Source of the DNA: Streptomyces katrae
GTDB taxonomy: Bacteria > Actinomycetota > Actinomycetes > Streptomycetales > Streptomycetaceae
Direction of reading: 5' to 3'
Length of the DNA stretch: 12,765 bases
NCBI RefSeq assembly: GCF_000717655.1
Contig: NZ_JNZY01000076.1
Span: 1 to 12,765, forward strand
Shown here piece after piece: positions 1 through 7,902 of the stretch (positions are counted from its first letter, which is position 1; every line of letters begins with the position of its first letter). The position numbers and the translations under genes were made by a program. The notes below the pieces were generated by a model. The model worked only from the letters and a program-made list of their open reading frames with translations, had not been told where the DNA came from and made no database searches.

Positions 1-1163
<1,163 letters not shown>

Positions 1164-1167
1164 CAGA

Positions 1168-1188
1168 GGTGAGCGGGAGGGGCTCAAC
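1168..1188 (-). promoter_or_regulatory. HAIR operator 2 (diverged)
   Basis: Plus-strand GGTGAGC, 7-base spacer, GCTCAAC: the same geometry and half-site polarity as HAIR 1 with more mismatches. Its centre is 52 bp from the centre of HAIR 1, about five helical turns, so HspR bound at both could interact on one DNA face. It lies just upstream of the predicted -35. Confidence 0.7.
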
Positions 1189-1204
1189 TTTTATCGCCGG
1201 CTTA

Positions 1205-1227
1205 CGCTCACACGGGCTTTGTGAGCG
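1205..1227. promoter_or_regulatory. Third N7 dyad (CGCTCACA-N7-TGTGAGCG) in the dnaK / sugar transferase divergent region
   Basis: Perfect 8-bp arms around a 7-base spacer. The half-sites resemble those of HAIR 2 (GTGAGC/GCTCAC) but in reversed order, so this is not simply a third HAIR copy. It could be a further HspR site, another regulator's operator, or a transcript hairpin. Nothing else regulatory is clear in 1230-1424, apart from a short dyad CGGAAACTTTCCG at 1274-1286. Confidence 0.45.
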
Positions 1228-1424
1228 GCTCGGCGCAGCTGCGGGGCGAGCGATCCAAGGCGGCCCCCACCTGCGGAAACTTTCCGTGCGGCGGGCGAGC
1301 GGAAAACGCTCCAGGACCACTCGAAGCCGAGCGTGCGGCGACGGGCCGAGGGGTGCAGCGAGGGGCCGAGCGGGCGATGCTCGGCCGGTCCACTGCGCGG
1401 CACCACGGAAACCGCGGGAGGCGC

Positions 1425-2069
1425 ATGCAGGGTGCCCCCATGCCGCTGCCGCCGCTCACGCTCCCCCCGATCCGGCGCCTCGTGCGGCGGCGACCCGCGA
1501 CTCCGCGCCCGCCCGCATCCCCGCCCCCGCAGCCTTTCCCGTCCCCGTCCCCGTACCCGTACCGCCCGGACCTCTCGGCGAAGCGGGTGGTCGACCTCCT
1601 CGGGGCCGTGGCGCTGCTCGGTGCCTTCGCGGTGCCGCTGATGCTCGTCGCCGCCCTGCTGTACGCGGTCCAGGGCGGCCGGGTCTTCGTACGGGAACCG
1701 GCGGCCGGGCTGGCCGGGCGGCCGTTCCGGACCTGGCGGCTGCGCACGGACGCGGCGGGCCGGCTCGGCGCGGCCGTGGAGCGGTGCGCCCTGGACGGGG
1801 TCCCGCAGGTGCTGAACGTGCTCCGCGGCGAGATGTCGCTGGTCGGGCCGCGCGCGGAGCCGCGTACGGACCGGGCCGACCGGCTCCTCGTACGGCCCGG
1901 AATGACCGGTTTGTGGCAGGTCAGTTCACGTTCCGACCTACCCTGGGAGGAGATGGCCCTGCTGGACCGGCACTATGTGGAGAGCCATTGGCTGGGGATG
2001 GATCTCGCGATCCTGGCTCAGACCCCTCGGGCGGCCTACCGACAGCGGTGCCGACAGAGGCATGCCTGA
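1425..2069 (+). CDS. Bacterial sugar transferase (undecaprenyl-phosphate sugar phosphotransferase / PglC-WcaJ type), compact
   Basis: Family members move a sugar-phosphate from a nucleotide sugar to a polyprenyl-phosphate at the membrane, the first step of exopolysaccharide or glycan assembly. Seen, numbered from ATG 1425 (214 residues): a Pro-rich N-terminus (to about residue 47), KRVVD at 53-57, then one hydrophobic segment containing a proline (the re-entrant membrane helix), PFRTWRLRT, QVLNVLRGEMSLVGPRAE (MSLVGPR at 137-143), RPGMTGLWQVSSRSDLPWEEM and a C-terminal LDxxYVESHWLGMDLAIL segment. The usual DELPQ catalytic motif here reads DGVPQ (D124, G125), so the nucleophilic Asp remains but the partner Glu is missing. 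Start is uncertain: ATG 1440 (AGGG, spacing 7) is as good as 1425 (GGGAGG, spacing 3), and the frame is open from 1221. It is transcribed divergently from dnaK. The donor sugar cannot be told. Confidence 0.85.
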   Translation: MQGAPMPLPPLTLPPIRRLVRRRPATPRPPASPPPQPFPSPSPYPYRPDLSAKRVVDLLGAVALLGAFAVPLMLVAALLYAVQGGRVFVREPAAGLAGRPFRTWRLRTDAAGRLGAAVERCALDGVPQVLNVLRGEMSLVGPRAEPRTDRADRLLVRPGMTGLWQVSSRSDLPWEEMALLDRHYVESHWLGMDLAILAQTPRAAYRQRCRQRHA

Positions 2070-2130
2070 GCGACACAGATCACCGCTCGCTCACCTACAT
2101 TGCGGCGCGGGGAATGGGTAACCTCAAGCC

Positions 2131-2159
2131 TTGACTCAATAAGTTACCGCTTAGTAAGT
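2131..2159 (+). promoter_or_regulatory. Promoter/operator region of the EtfD-like gene
   Basis: TTGACT (2131-2136) is a good -35; a -10 could be TAGTAA or TAAGTC around 2152-2160, though neither is close to consensus. Within it TTAC (2144-2147), six bases, then GTAA (2154-2157) makes a short dyad extended imperfectly on both sides, of the size bound by TetR-family repressors. A lipid-responsive regulator would suit the gene, but that is inference. Confidence 0.45.
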
Positions 2160-2179
2160 CCCGCCCGAGGAGCCCTCCC

Positions 2180-4834
2180 ATGCAACTCGCCGCGATCATC
2201 GTGTCGCTGGTCCTGACCGTGGTCGGCGTCGCGCTGCTCGCCCGAGCCGTGGCGCAGATCTACCGGTTCGTGAAGCTCGGACAGCCCGTACCGGCAGGCA
2301 GCCGTACGGACGACCCGAAGGCACGAACGCTCACCCTGGTCCGGGAGTTCCTCGGCCACAGCCGGATGAACCGCTGGGGCATCGTCGGCTTCGCGCACTG
2401 GTTCGTCGCGATCGGCTTCCTGACGCTGCCGCCGACGCTGGTCCAGGCTTACGGTCAGCTCTTCCAGGCCGACTGGACGCTGCCGATCATCGGCGGCTTC
2501 CTGCCGTTCGAGCTCTACATCGAGTTCATCGGCATCATGACGATCCTCGGCATCGCCGTGCTGATCGTCATCCGCCTGCTGTCGCTGCCCTCCCGGGCGG
2601 GCCGCAAGTCGCGCTTCACGGGCTCGAAGGCCTGGCAGGCGTACTTCGTCGAGTACGTGATCCTCACCATCGGCCTCGCGATCCTGACGCTGCGCGGTCT
2701 CGAAGGCGCGATCCACCACGTGGACTCGTACGAGCCGGCGTACTTCGCCTCGTACCCGCTGGTCCTGGCGTTCAAGAGCCTCTCGCTCGGCACCCTGCAG
2801 AACGCGATCTACTTCACCGCGATGATCAAGATCGGCGTCTCGCTGATCTGGATGATCGTCGTCTCGCTCAACACCAACATGGGTGTGGCCTGGCACCGAT
2901 TCCTCGGCTTCCCGAACATCTGGTTCAAGCGCAACGCCGACGGCGCGACCGCGCTGGGCGCGCTCCAGCCGATGACGAGCGGTGGCAAGGAGATCGACTT
3001 CGAGGAGCCGGGCGAGGACGACGTCTTCGGCGTCTCCCAGGTCGAGCAGTTCTCCTGGAAGGGCATCCTCGACTTCTCCACCTGCACGGAGTGCGGCCGC
3101 TGCCAGTCGCAGTGCCCGGCGTGGAACACCGGCAAGCCCCTGTCGCCGAAGCTCCTGATCATGTCGCTGCGCGACCACGCGCACGCCAAGGCCCCGTACC
3201 TGCTCGCCGGCGGCGGCAAGGACATGGAGGGCAACGAGAAGGCCACGGCGGAGCAGCTGAAGGACGTCCCGGCGGCCGCCCTGGCCGAGGCGGAGCGCCC
3301 GCTCATCGGCACGGCCGAGGAGAACGGCGTCATCGACCCGGACGTGCTGTGGTCCTGCACGACCTGCGGTGCGTGCGTCGAGCAGTGCCCGGTCGACATC
3401 GAGCACATCGACCACATCGTCGACATGCGGCGCTACCAGGTGATGATCGAGAGCGCGTTCCCGTCGGAGGCGGGCACGATGCTCAAGAACCTGGAGAAGA
3501 AGGGCAACCCCTGGGGTCTGGCCAAGAAGCAGCGCGTGGAGTGGACCAAGGAGGTCGACTTCGAGGTCCCGATCGTCGGCAAGGACGCCGAGGACCTCTC
3601 CGAGTACGACTACCTGTACTGGGTCGGCTGCGCGGGCGCTCTCGAGGACCGCGCGAAGAAGACCACGAAGGCCTTCGCGGAGCTGCTGAACATCGCGGGC
3701 GTCAAGTTCGCGATCATGGGCGGCGACGAGAAGTGCACCGGTGACTCGCCGCGCCGTCTGGGCAACGAGCCGCTGTTCCAGCAGCTGGCGCAGGAGAACG
3801 TGGCCATGCTGAACATGGCCTTCGGCGAGGACGACGAGGACCCGTCGACGAAGAAGCCGAAGTCGGCGAAGCGGATCGTCTCCACCTGCCCGCACTGCTT
3901 CAACACCATCGCGAACGAGTACCCGCAGCTGGGCGGCGAGTACGAGGTCATCCACCACACGCAGCTGCTTCAGCACCTGATCGACGAGGGCCGGCTGACG
4001 CCGGTCACGCCGGTGGACGGCCTGATCACGTACCACGACCCCTGCTACCTGGGCCGGCACAACAAGGTCTACACGCCGCCGCGCGAGATCATGTCGGCCG
4101 TGCCGGGGCTGCGCCAGCAGGAGATGCACCGCCACAAGGAGCGGGGCTTCTGCTGCGGTGCCGGTGGCGCCCGGATGTGGATGGAGGAGCGGATCGGCAA
4201 GCGCATCAACAACGAGCGCGTCGACGAGGCCCTGTCCCTGAACCCGGACATCGTCTCGACGGCCTGCCCGTTCTGCCTGGTGATGCTGACCGACTCGGTG
4301 AACGGCAAGAAGAACGACGGCCAGGCCAAGGAATCCGTCCAGGTCGTCGACGTGGCCCAGCTCCTCCTGGAGTCGGTGAAGGCCCCGGCCCCGACGGAGG
4401 CAGAACTGGCAGCCGAGGCCCTGGCCGCCGAACAGGCGGCTGAGGCTGAGGCCGAAGCCAAGGCGAAGGCGGAGGCGGAAGCCGCTGCGAAGGCCAAGGC
4501 GGAAGCCGAGGCTGCCGCTGCCGCGAAGGCCAAGGCGGAGGCGGACGCTGCGGCGAAGGCGGAGGCTGCCGCGAAGGCGGAGGCCGAGGTGGAGACCGCC
4601 GCAGAGGTGGAGACCGAGGCTGCGGCCAAGGCGGAGGCGGGAGCGGAGGCCCCGGCGAAGGCCGAGGCCGAAGCCAAGGCCGTGCCCGAAGCAGCGGCGA
4701 AGGCCGAGACGGCCGCCGCCAAGCCGGAGGCCGAGTCGGAGACCGCGGCAGAGGCGGAATCCGAGGTCGAGCCGGAGGCGGACGCCACCGAGGCCGAGCC
4801 GAAGGCTTCGGCCGAGGGCGGCAACGCCAAGTAG
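2180..4834 (+). CDS. etfD: Membrane iron-sulfur oxidoreductase, EtfD-like (heterodisulfide-reductase-related), with Ala/Glu/Lys-rich tail
   Basis: Likely accepts electrons from electron-transfer flavoprotein during fatty-acid beta-oxidation and passes them to menaquinone, as assigned to mycobacterial Rv0338c, of almost the same length; this protein is 884 residues. Seen: about five or six hydrophobic membrane segments in residues 1-232 (a quinone-side membrane domain); two 4Fe-4S clusters, CTECGRCQSQCP (C302-C312) and CTTCGACVEQCP (C393-C403); two cysteine-rich CCG-type domains, the first C484, C519, C570/C573 with CTG in place of CC, the second C622, C658-C659, C696/C699. From about residue 734 the protein becomes an Ala/Glu/Lys/Thr low-complexity tail. 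ATG 2180 follows GAGGAG at 7 bases. The gene is monocistronic, with a strong terminator after it. The family call is strong; the physiological role is carried over from the mycobacterial protein. Confidence 0.9.
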   Translation: MQLAAIIVSLVLTVVGVALLARAVAQIYRFVKLGQPVPAGSRTDDPKARTLTLVREFLGHSRMNRWGIVGFAHWFVAIGFLTLPPTLVQAYGQLFQADWTLPIIGGFLPFELYIEFIGIMTILGIAVLIVIRLLSLPSRAGRKSRFTGSKAWQAYFVEYVILTIGLAILTLRGLEGAIHHVDSYEPAYFASYPLVLAFKSLSLGTLQNAIYFTAMIKIGVSLIWMIVVSLNTNMGVAWHRFLGFPNIWFKRNADGATALGALQPMTSGGKEIDFEEPGEDDVFGVSQVEQFSWKGILDFSTCTECGRCQSQCPAWNTGKPLSPKLLIMSLRDHAHAKAPYLLAGGGKDMEGNEKATAEQLKDVPAAALAEAERPLIGTAEENGVIDPDVLWSCTTCGACVEQCPVDIEHIDHIVDMRRYQVMIESAFPSEAGTMLKNLEKKGNPWGLAKKQRVEWTKEVDFEVPIVGKDAEDLSEYDYLYWVGCAGALEDRAKKTTKAFAELLNIAGVKFAIMGGDEKCTGDSPRRLGNEPLFQQLAQENVAMLNMAFGEDDEDPSTKKPKSAKRIVSTCPHCFNTIANEYPQLGGEYEVIHHTQLLQHLIDEGRLTPVTPVDGLITYHDPCYLGRHNKVYTPPREIMSAVPGLRQQEMHRHKERGFCCGAGGARMWMEERIGKRINNERVDEALSLNPDIVSTACPFCLVMLTDSVNGKKNDGQAKESVQVVDVAQLLLESVKAPAPTEAELAAEALAAEQAAEAEAEAKAKAEAEAAAKAKAEAEAAAAAKAKAEADAAAKAEAAAKAEAEVETAAEVETEAAAKAEAGAEAPAKAEAEAKAVPEAAAKAETAAAKPEAESETAAEAESEVEPEADATEAEPKASAEGGNAK
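4390..4830 (+). repeat. Low-complexity Ala/Glu/Lys-coding repeat tract in the EtfD-like C-terminus
   Basis: Irregular short repeats built from gcg-aag-gcc, gag-gcc and gcg-gag units encode about 145 residues of A, E and K with scattered T, V and S. The tract would form a charged, helical or disordered tail. Such tracts are prone to length change by slippage. It also produces long spurious open frames on the opposite strand. Confidence 0.85.
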
Positions 4835-4850
4835 CCCGTCCGCACGACCC

Positions 4851-4901
4851 GAACGCCAAAACGGCCGGTCCCCGCTCAAGGGACCGGCCGTTCCGGCGTT
4901 C
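4851..4901 (+). terminator. Strong terminator after the EtfD-like gene
   Basis: Perfect 13-bp stem AACGGCCGGTCCC (4860-4872) / GGGACCGGCCGTT (4880-4892) with a 7-base loop, plus an outer 7-bp stem GAACGCC (4851-4857) / GGCGTTC (4895-4901). It begins 16 bases past the stop codon. There is no U-tract, as is common in actinomycetes. Confidence 0.85.
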
Positions 4902-5278
4902 GGGGGCCCGGGGGCCGCAGCCCCCGACGCGGCGGAGCCGCAAGTGACCGTGGTCACGAAGGCACGGGTCGGCTTCTCCGGCCTGACCGGCGGCGTGGTC
5001 GGGACCACCGCCGGCAGGGTCGGGTGCACCGGGTCCACCGGCGGCACGGGGTCGGTCGCGGGCTGCTCGATCCCGGGCAGAACCTCCGGCACCGGCCCCG
5101 ACGGCGAGTCCCCGAACGCGGACCCGGCCGGTAGGGCCAGATGCCAATTGCCTACGCTCCCCCGCCGGGAGGACAGCCCCCCGGGGTTCCCCTAGGGGAT
5201 GTCACAGGTCAGCCGCAAAGGGTGCTTATTCCGGCGGCCCGCCCACCACCGCTCCCCGGACCAGGTACGTTCGATCAC
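4902..5278. other. Intergenic region between EtfD-like and Yip1-like genes
   Basis: About 375 bases with no convincing gene. Open frames exist on both strands but none has a start with a ribosome-binding site. A minus-strand stretch reading from GTG 5092 is Pro/Val/Thr-rich with high GC3, but it runs through the terminator stem. The plus frame continuous with the Yip1 gene from 5141 to 5278 uses atypical codons (CCA, ATT, CTA, ACA, CTT), so it looks like non-coding leader. Confidence 0.5.
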
Positions 5279-6202
5279 GTGGCTGGATTCAGGATCGGAC
5301 GCGGCAGGGACAACAACCGCGCTCCCCAACAACCCCCGCGGCAGCAGCCGTACGGTCAGCAGCAACCGCAGCAGGCGCCGTACGGCCAGCAGCCCTACCC
5401 TCCCCAGCAGCAGTGGCCTCAGCAGCCCGCCGCCGGAGGCCATGGCGAGCCCGAGTACTTCGACCCGTACGGACAGCCGTACGCGCAGCAGCAGCCGCCT
5501 GCCCCAGGGCAGCAGCAGCCCCCGTACGGCCAGGGAGGCGCGGGCGGCGGCTCGTACGCGAACGACAACCCGGGGCACACCCAGGTCTTCGCGTACGGCG
5601 AGGACCCGTACAGCCAGGGCGCGACGTACCACGCGGGCGCCGCGGCGGCCGCGCCGGCGGGCCCGCGGCTGCCGTGGAAGGAGCTGCTCCGCGGCATCGT
5701 GATGCGGCCGGGGCCGACCTTCCTGCAGATGCGCGACTACGCCGTCTGGGGCCCGGCGCTGATCGTGACGTTCCTGTACGGCCTGCTCGCGGTCTTCGGC
5801 CTCGACGACGCCCGCAAGGACGTCATGGACGCCACCCTCGCCAACGCCGTCCCGATCGTCCTCAGTGCGGGTGTGGCCTTCGTCATCTGCGGGCTGATCC
5901 TGGGCGGCGTCACGCACACCCTGGCCCGCCAGCTGGGCGGCGACGGCGCGTGGCAGCCGACCGTCGGCCTGTCGATGCTGGTCATGTCCATCACGGACGC
6001 ACCGCGCCTGCTCTTCGCCGTGTTCCTCGGCGGGGACAACATGTTCGTGCAGGTGCTGGGCTGGGTCACCTGGCTGGCGGCCGGCGCGCTGTTCACCTCG
6101 CTCGTCAGCAAGTCGCACGACCTGCCGTGGCCGAAGGCGCTGGGCGCGTCCGCGATCCAGCTGGTCGCACTGCTGTCGATCATCAAGCTGGGCACGCTGT
6201 AG
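5279..6202 (+). CDS. Yip1-family integral membrane protein with Gln/Pro/Tyr-rich N-terminal head
   Basis: Function unknown; Yip1-domain proteins in bacteria are multi-pass membrane proteins without a settled role. From GTG 5279 the protein has 307 residues. Residues 1-15 (VAGFRIGRGRDNNRA) are basic; about 16-125 are low-complexity with PYGQQ/PYGQ-type repeats; from PWKELL (about 133) a compact domain follows with five hydrophobic segments near 157-175, 191-211, 228-250, 257-276 and 288-307. Start choice: ATG 5141 is also in frame, but codons in 5141-5278 are untypical. GTG 5279 lacks a Shine-Dalgarno yet stands 7 bases after TACGTT, a plausible -10, so a leaderless mRNA is possible. It is not obviously in an operon with its neighbours and converges on the phosphoribosyltransferase gene. 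Confidence 0.8.
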   Translation: MAGFRIGRGRDNNRAPQQPPRQQPYGQQQPQQAPYGQQPYPPQQQWPQQPAAGGHGEPEYFDPYGQPYAQQQPPAPGQQQPPYGQGGAGGGSYANDNPGHTQVFAYGEDPYSQGATYHAGAAAAAPAGPRLPWKELLRGIVMRPGPTFLQMRDYAVWGPALIVTFLYGLLAVFGLDDARKDVMDATLANAVPIVLSAGVAFVICGLILGGVTHTLARQLGGDGAWQPTVGLSMLVMSITDAPRLLFAVFLGGDNMFVQVLGWVTWLAAGALFTSLVSKSHDLPWPKALGASAIQLVALLSIIKLGTL

Positions 6203-6210
6203 GCACCGAG

Positions 6211-6256
6211 ATGCGAGAGGGGCCCCGGCGCAAAAGCACCGGGGCCCCTCTCGCAT
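6211..6256. terminator. Bidirectional terminator between convergent genes
   Basis: Perfect 18-bp stem: ATGCGAGAGGGGCCCCGG (6211-6228) and its complement (6239-6256), loop CGCAAAAGCA. It lies 9 bases after the Yip1-like stop and 9 bases from the phosphoribosyltransferase stop (6268-6266), so it should end transcription from both sides. Confidence 0.95.
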
Positions 6257-6265
6257 CCATCGGGA

Positions 6266-6766
6266 TCAGGCGTCGAGAACCTGGCCCTCACGCTTCACGA
6301 CGGGCGGCTCGACCGACCACGGGAAGTTGATCCACTCGTCGGTCTTCTTCCACACGTACTCGCACTTCACGAGCGAGTGCGACTTCTCGTAGATCACGGC
6401 GGACCGGACCTCGGCGACGTGGCCCAGGCAGAAGTCGTGGACGAGCTTCAGCGTCTTGCCGGTGTCGGCCACGTCATCGGCGATGAGGACCTTCTTGTCG
6501 GTGAAGTCGATCGCCTCGGGCACGGGCGCCAGCATGACCGGCATCTCCAGCGTGGTCCCGACACCCGTGTAGAACTCCACGTTCACCAGGTGGATGTTCT
6601 TGCAGTCGAGCGCGTACGCCAGACCTCCGGCGACGAAGACGCCACCGCGGGCGATGCTCAGGATGATGTCGGGCTCGTAGCCGTCGTCGGCGATGGTCTG
6701 CGCGAGTTCGCGGACGGCGCGCCCGAAGCCCTCGTAGTTCAGGTTCTCGCGTACTGCGTCACTCAT
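6266..6766 (-). CDS. Purine-type phosphoribosyltransferase
   Basis: Transfers a nucleobase to the ribose of PRPP; the size (166 residues) and motifs suit hypoxanthine/guanine/xanthine phosphoribosyltransferase-like salvage enzymes, although the substrate cannot be read from the sequence. Seen: the PRPP-binding signature [14 protein letters not shown] (about residues 94-107), an early [16 protein letters not shown] loop region (about 38-53), and a C-terminal [13 protein letters not shown] segment typical of the XGPRT-like group. ATG 6766-6764 overlaps the TGA of dcd as ATGA, and GAGG lies 8 bases upstream, so translation is probably coupled to dcd. The pairing places both products in nucleotide supply. 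The gene ends at the shared bidirectional terminator. Confidence 0.9.
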   Translation of the reverse strand: MSDAVRENLNYEGFGRAVRELAQTIADDGYEPDIILSIARGGVFVAGGLAYALDCKNIHLVNVEFYTGVGTTLEMPVMLAPVPEAIDFTDKKVLIADDVADTGKTLKLVHDFCLGHVAEVRSAVIYEKSHSLVKCEYVWKKTDEWINFPWSVEPPVVKREGQVLDA

Positions 6767-7350
6767 GCGTCGTGCCTCACCTGGGTGCGGTGGAAGTTCT
6801 GGAAGGAGCGCGAGGCCGTCGGGCCGCGCTGGCCCTGGTACCGCGATCCGTACCGCTCGCTGCCGTACGGGAACTCGGCGGGCGAGCTGAGCCGGAACAT
6901 GCACAGCTGCCCGATCTTCATCCCGGGCCACAGCTTGATCGGGAGGGTGGCGAGGTTCGACAGCTCGAGCGTGACGTGCCCCGAGAAGCCGGGGTCGATG
7001 AACCCGGCGGTCGAATGCGTCACCAGCCCCAGGCGGCCCAGGCTGGACTTCCCCTCCAGTCTGGAGGCGATGTCCTCGGGCAGCGAGATGACCTCGTACG
7101 TCGAGGCGAGTACGAACTCCCCCGGGTGCAGGATGAACGCCTCGTCGCCCTCCGGCTCGACCATCCGGGTCAGATCCGGCTGCTCGGTGGCGGGGTCGAT
7201 GTGGGCGTAGCGGTGGTTCTCGAACACCCGGAAGAAGCGGTCGAGACGTACATCGATGCTGGAGGGCTGCACCATCGATTCCTCGAACGGGTCGATGCGA
7301 ACCCGTCCGCTGTCGATCTCGGCCCGGATGTCTTTGTCAGAGAGAAGCAC
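6763..7350 (-). CDS. dcd: dCTP deaminase
   Basis: Deaminates dCTP to dUTP, feeding thymidylate synthesis; a cytosolic homotrimer. The whole sequence reads as Dcd: [12 protein letters not shown] start, [24 protein letters not shown], the catalytic-region motif [30 protein letters not shown], and [15 protein letters not shown] near the C-terminus. 195 residues, ending RTQVRHDA, a few residues past the length I expect for Streptomyces Dcd; the extension arises because the stop is inside the overlap with the next gene. The start is GTG 7350-7348. No Shine-Dalgarno is visible, but TATCCT lies 6 bases upstream and may serve as -10 for a leaderless transcript. It forms a coupled pair with the phosphoribosyltransferase. 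Confidence 0.97.
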   Translation of the reverse strand: MLLSDKDIRAEIDSGRVRIDPFEESMVQPSSIDVRLDRFFRVFENHRYAHIDPATEQPDLTRMVEPEGDEAFILHPGEFVLASTYEVISLPEDIASRLEGKSSLGRLGLVTHSTAGFIDPGFSGHVTLELSNLATLPIKLWPGMKIGQLCMFRLSSPAEFPYGSERYGSRYQGQRGPTASRSFQNFHRTQVRHDA

Positions 7351-7368
7351 GTCCCGAGGATACGCAGT

Positions 7369-7406
7369 GCGCGCGGGCCGCCCGCAATCGCGAGCGGCCC
7401 GCGCGC
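7369..7406 (-). terminator. Terminator hairpin between the zinc-ribbon gene and dcd
   Basis: Perfect 13-bp GC-only stem, GCGCGCGGGCCGC (7369-7381) with its complement (7394-7406), 12-base loop. It starts 8 bases after the stop of the small minus-strand gene at 7415 and just upstream of the dcd promoter, so it should separate the two transcripts. Confidence 0.75.
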
Positions 7407-7414
7407 CTGTCGGA

Positions 7415-7582
7415 CTATCGCTTGACGGCCGCACCGACGGGCACGGCATGCCGCAGCCGTGCACAACGCGGGCACCGCAGCAGCCGTCCGGGCCCGATCC
7501 GGCCGGCACCGAGGTGCTGCAGCGGGAACGAAGCGGTACTGAAAACGTGCCCTTCGGCACAACGGACGACGGTGTTCTCCAT
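7415..7582 (-). CDS. Small zinc-ribbon-like protein (55 residues), function unknown
   Basis: The product is a 55-residue protein. Two cysteine-containing knuckles are visible: C8-AEGH (C8, H12) and RCPRC (C37, C40), a CxxxH...CxxC arrangement able to bind zinc. The middle is Gly/Arg/Leu-rich ([13 protein letters not shown]). ATG 7582-7580 follows AAGGGA at 4-5 bases. The frame extends upstream to 7816, but that part has no ribosome-binding site and would run into the region upstream of tRNA-Gly. A terminator hairpin follows directly. It could be a nucleic-acid-binding or regulatory micro-protein; no function is claimed. Confidence 0.7.
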   Translation of the reverse strand: MENTVVRCAEGHVFSTASFPLQHLGAGRIGPGRLLRCPRCARLRHAVPVGAAVKR

Positions 7583-7763
7583 CGAGTCCCTTTCCCCAAC
7601 CTGCTGTACTGCGACGAATCGCCACATTAGGGGATGATCGCGACCTGCTCCAGCCGCCACTCCAGCGGCCCTCGAGCACCACTGCGCACCCGTACGGTAC
7701 GCCCCAACTCCCGCCCCCACGACCCTCGGTGCACCCCACACACAACGACGACCCCGCGGCCGA

Positions 7764-7792
7764 TTCACCGGGGGTCGATCATGGGGTAGAGT
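7764..7792 (+). promoter_or_regulatory. Promoter of tRNA-Gly (-35 TTCACC, -10 TAGAGT)
   Basis: TTCACC (7764-7769), 17 bases, TAGAGT (7787-7792). The predicted start is near 7799, about 30 bases before the mature tRNA 5' end. Together with the terminator it makes a single-gene unit. The rest of 7583-7763 shows nothing I recognise. Confidence 0.6.
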
Positions 7793-7828
7793 GTGCAACG
7801 GTACCGATCCAGGCAACTGGAACGTTAT

Positions 7829-7902
7829 GCGGATGTAGTTTAATGGTAGAACATGAGCTTCCCAAGCTTATAGCGCGGGTTCGATTCCCGTCATCCGCTC
7901 CA
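7829..7902 (+). tRNA. glyU: tRNA-Gly (anticodon CCC)
   Basis: The cloverleaf closes fully: acceptor GCGGATG / CATCCGC, D-arm GTTTAATGGTAGAAC, anticodon stem TGAGC / GCTTA with loop TTCCCAA (anticodon CCC at loop positions 3-5), T-arm GCGGG-TTCGATT-CCCGT, discriminator T, and encoded CCA (7900-7902). It decodes GGG glycine codons. Its 3' part is duplicated at 10579-10620, so the present 3' half came from an inserted element that restored the gene. The symbol is by analogy with other bacteria's Gly(CCC) tRNA genes. Confidence 0.97.
7859..7900 (+). repeat. attL-type attachment site (42-bp direct repeat, copy 1)
   Basis: 42 bases from the anticodon loop to the tRNA 3' end (TTCCCAAGC... to ...CATCCGCTC) are identical to 10579-10620. 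The next 51 bases also align, with 9 mismatches. tRNA 3' halves are the standard attB of tyrosine-recombinase elements, including actinomycete integrative conjugative elements. Confidence 0.9.

Noticed and set aside
2144..5092. 982-codon open frame on the minus strand across the EtfD-like gene
   Set aside because: It is the mirror of a high-GC gene with clear Fe-S motifs on the plus strand. Its translation is Arg/Leu/Gly-rich repeats without motifs, and it passes through the terminator stem.
4905..5092. Pro/Val/Thr-rich minus-strand stretch starting at GTG 5092, with high GC3
   Set aside because: There is no ribosome-binding site and no other start before an upstream stop near 5195. The plus frame has equally high GC3 here, and the frame runs on into the terminator and the EtfD-like gene. 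A decayed gene cannot be excluded.
5141..5278. N-terminal extension of the Yip1-like protein from ATG 5141
   Set aside because: Codons here are untypical of the genome and no ribosome-binding site precedes ATG 5141. GTG 5279 is preferred, though not proven.
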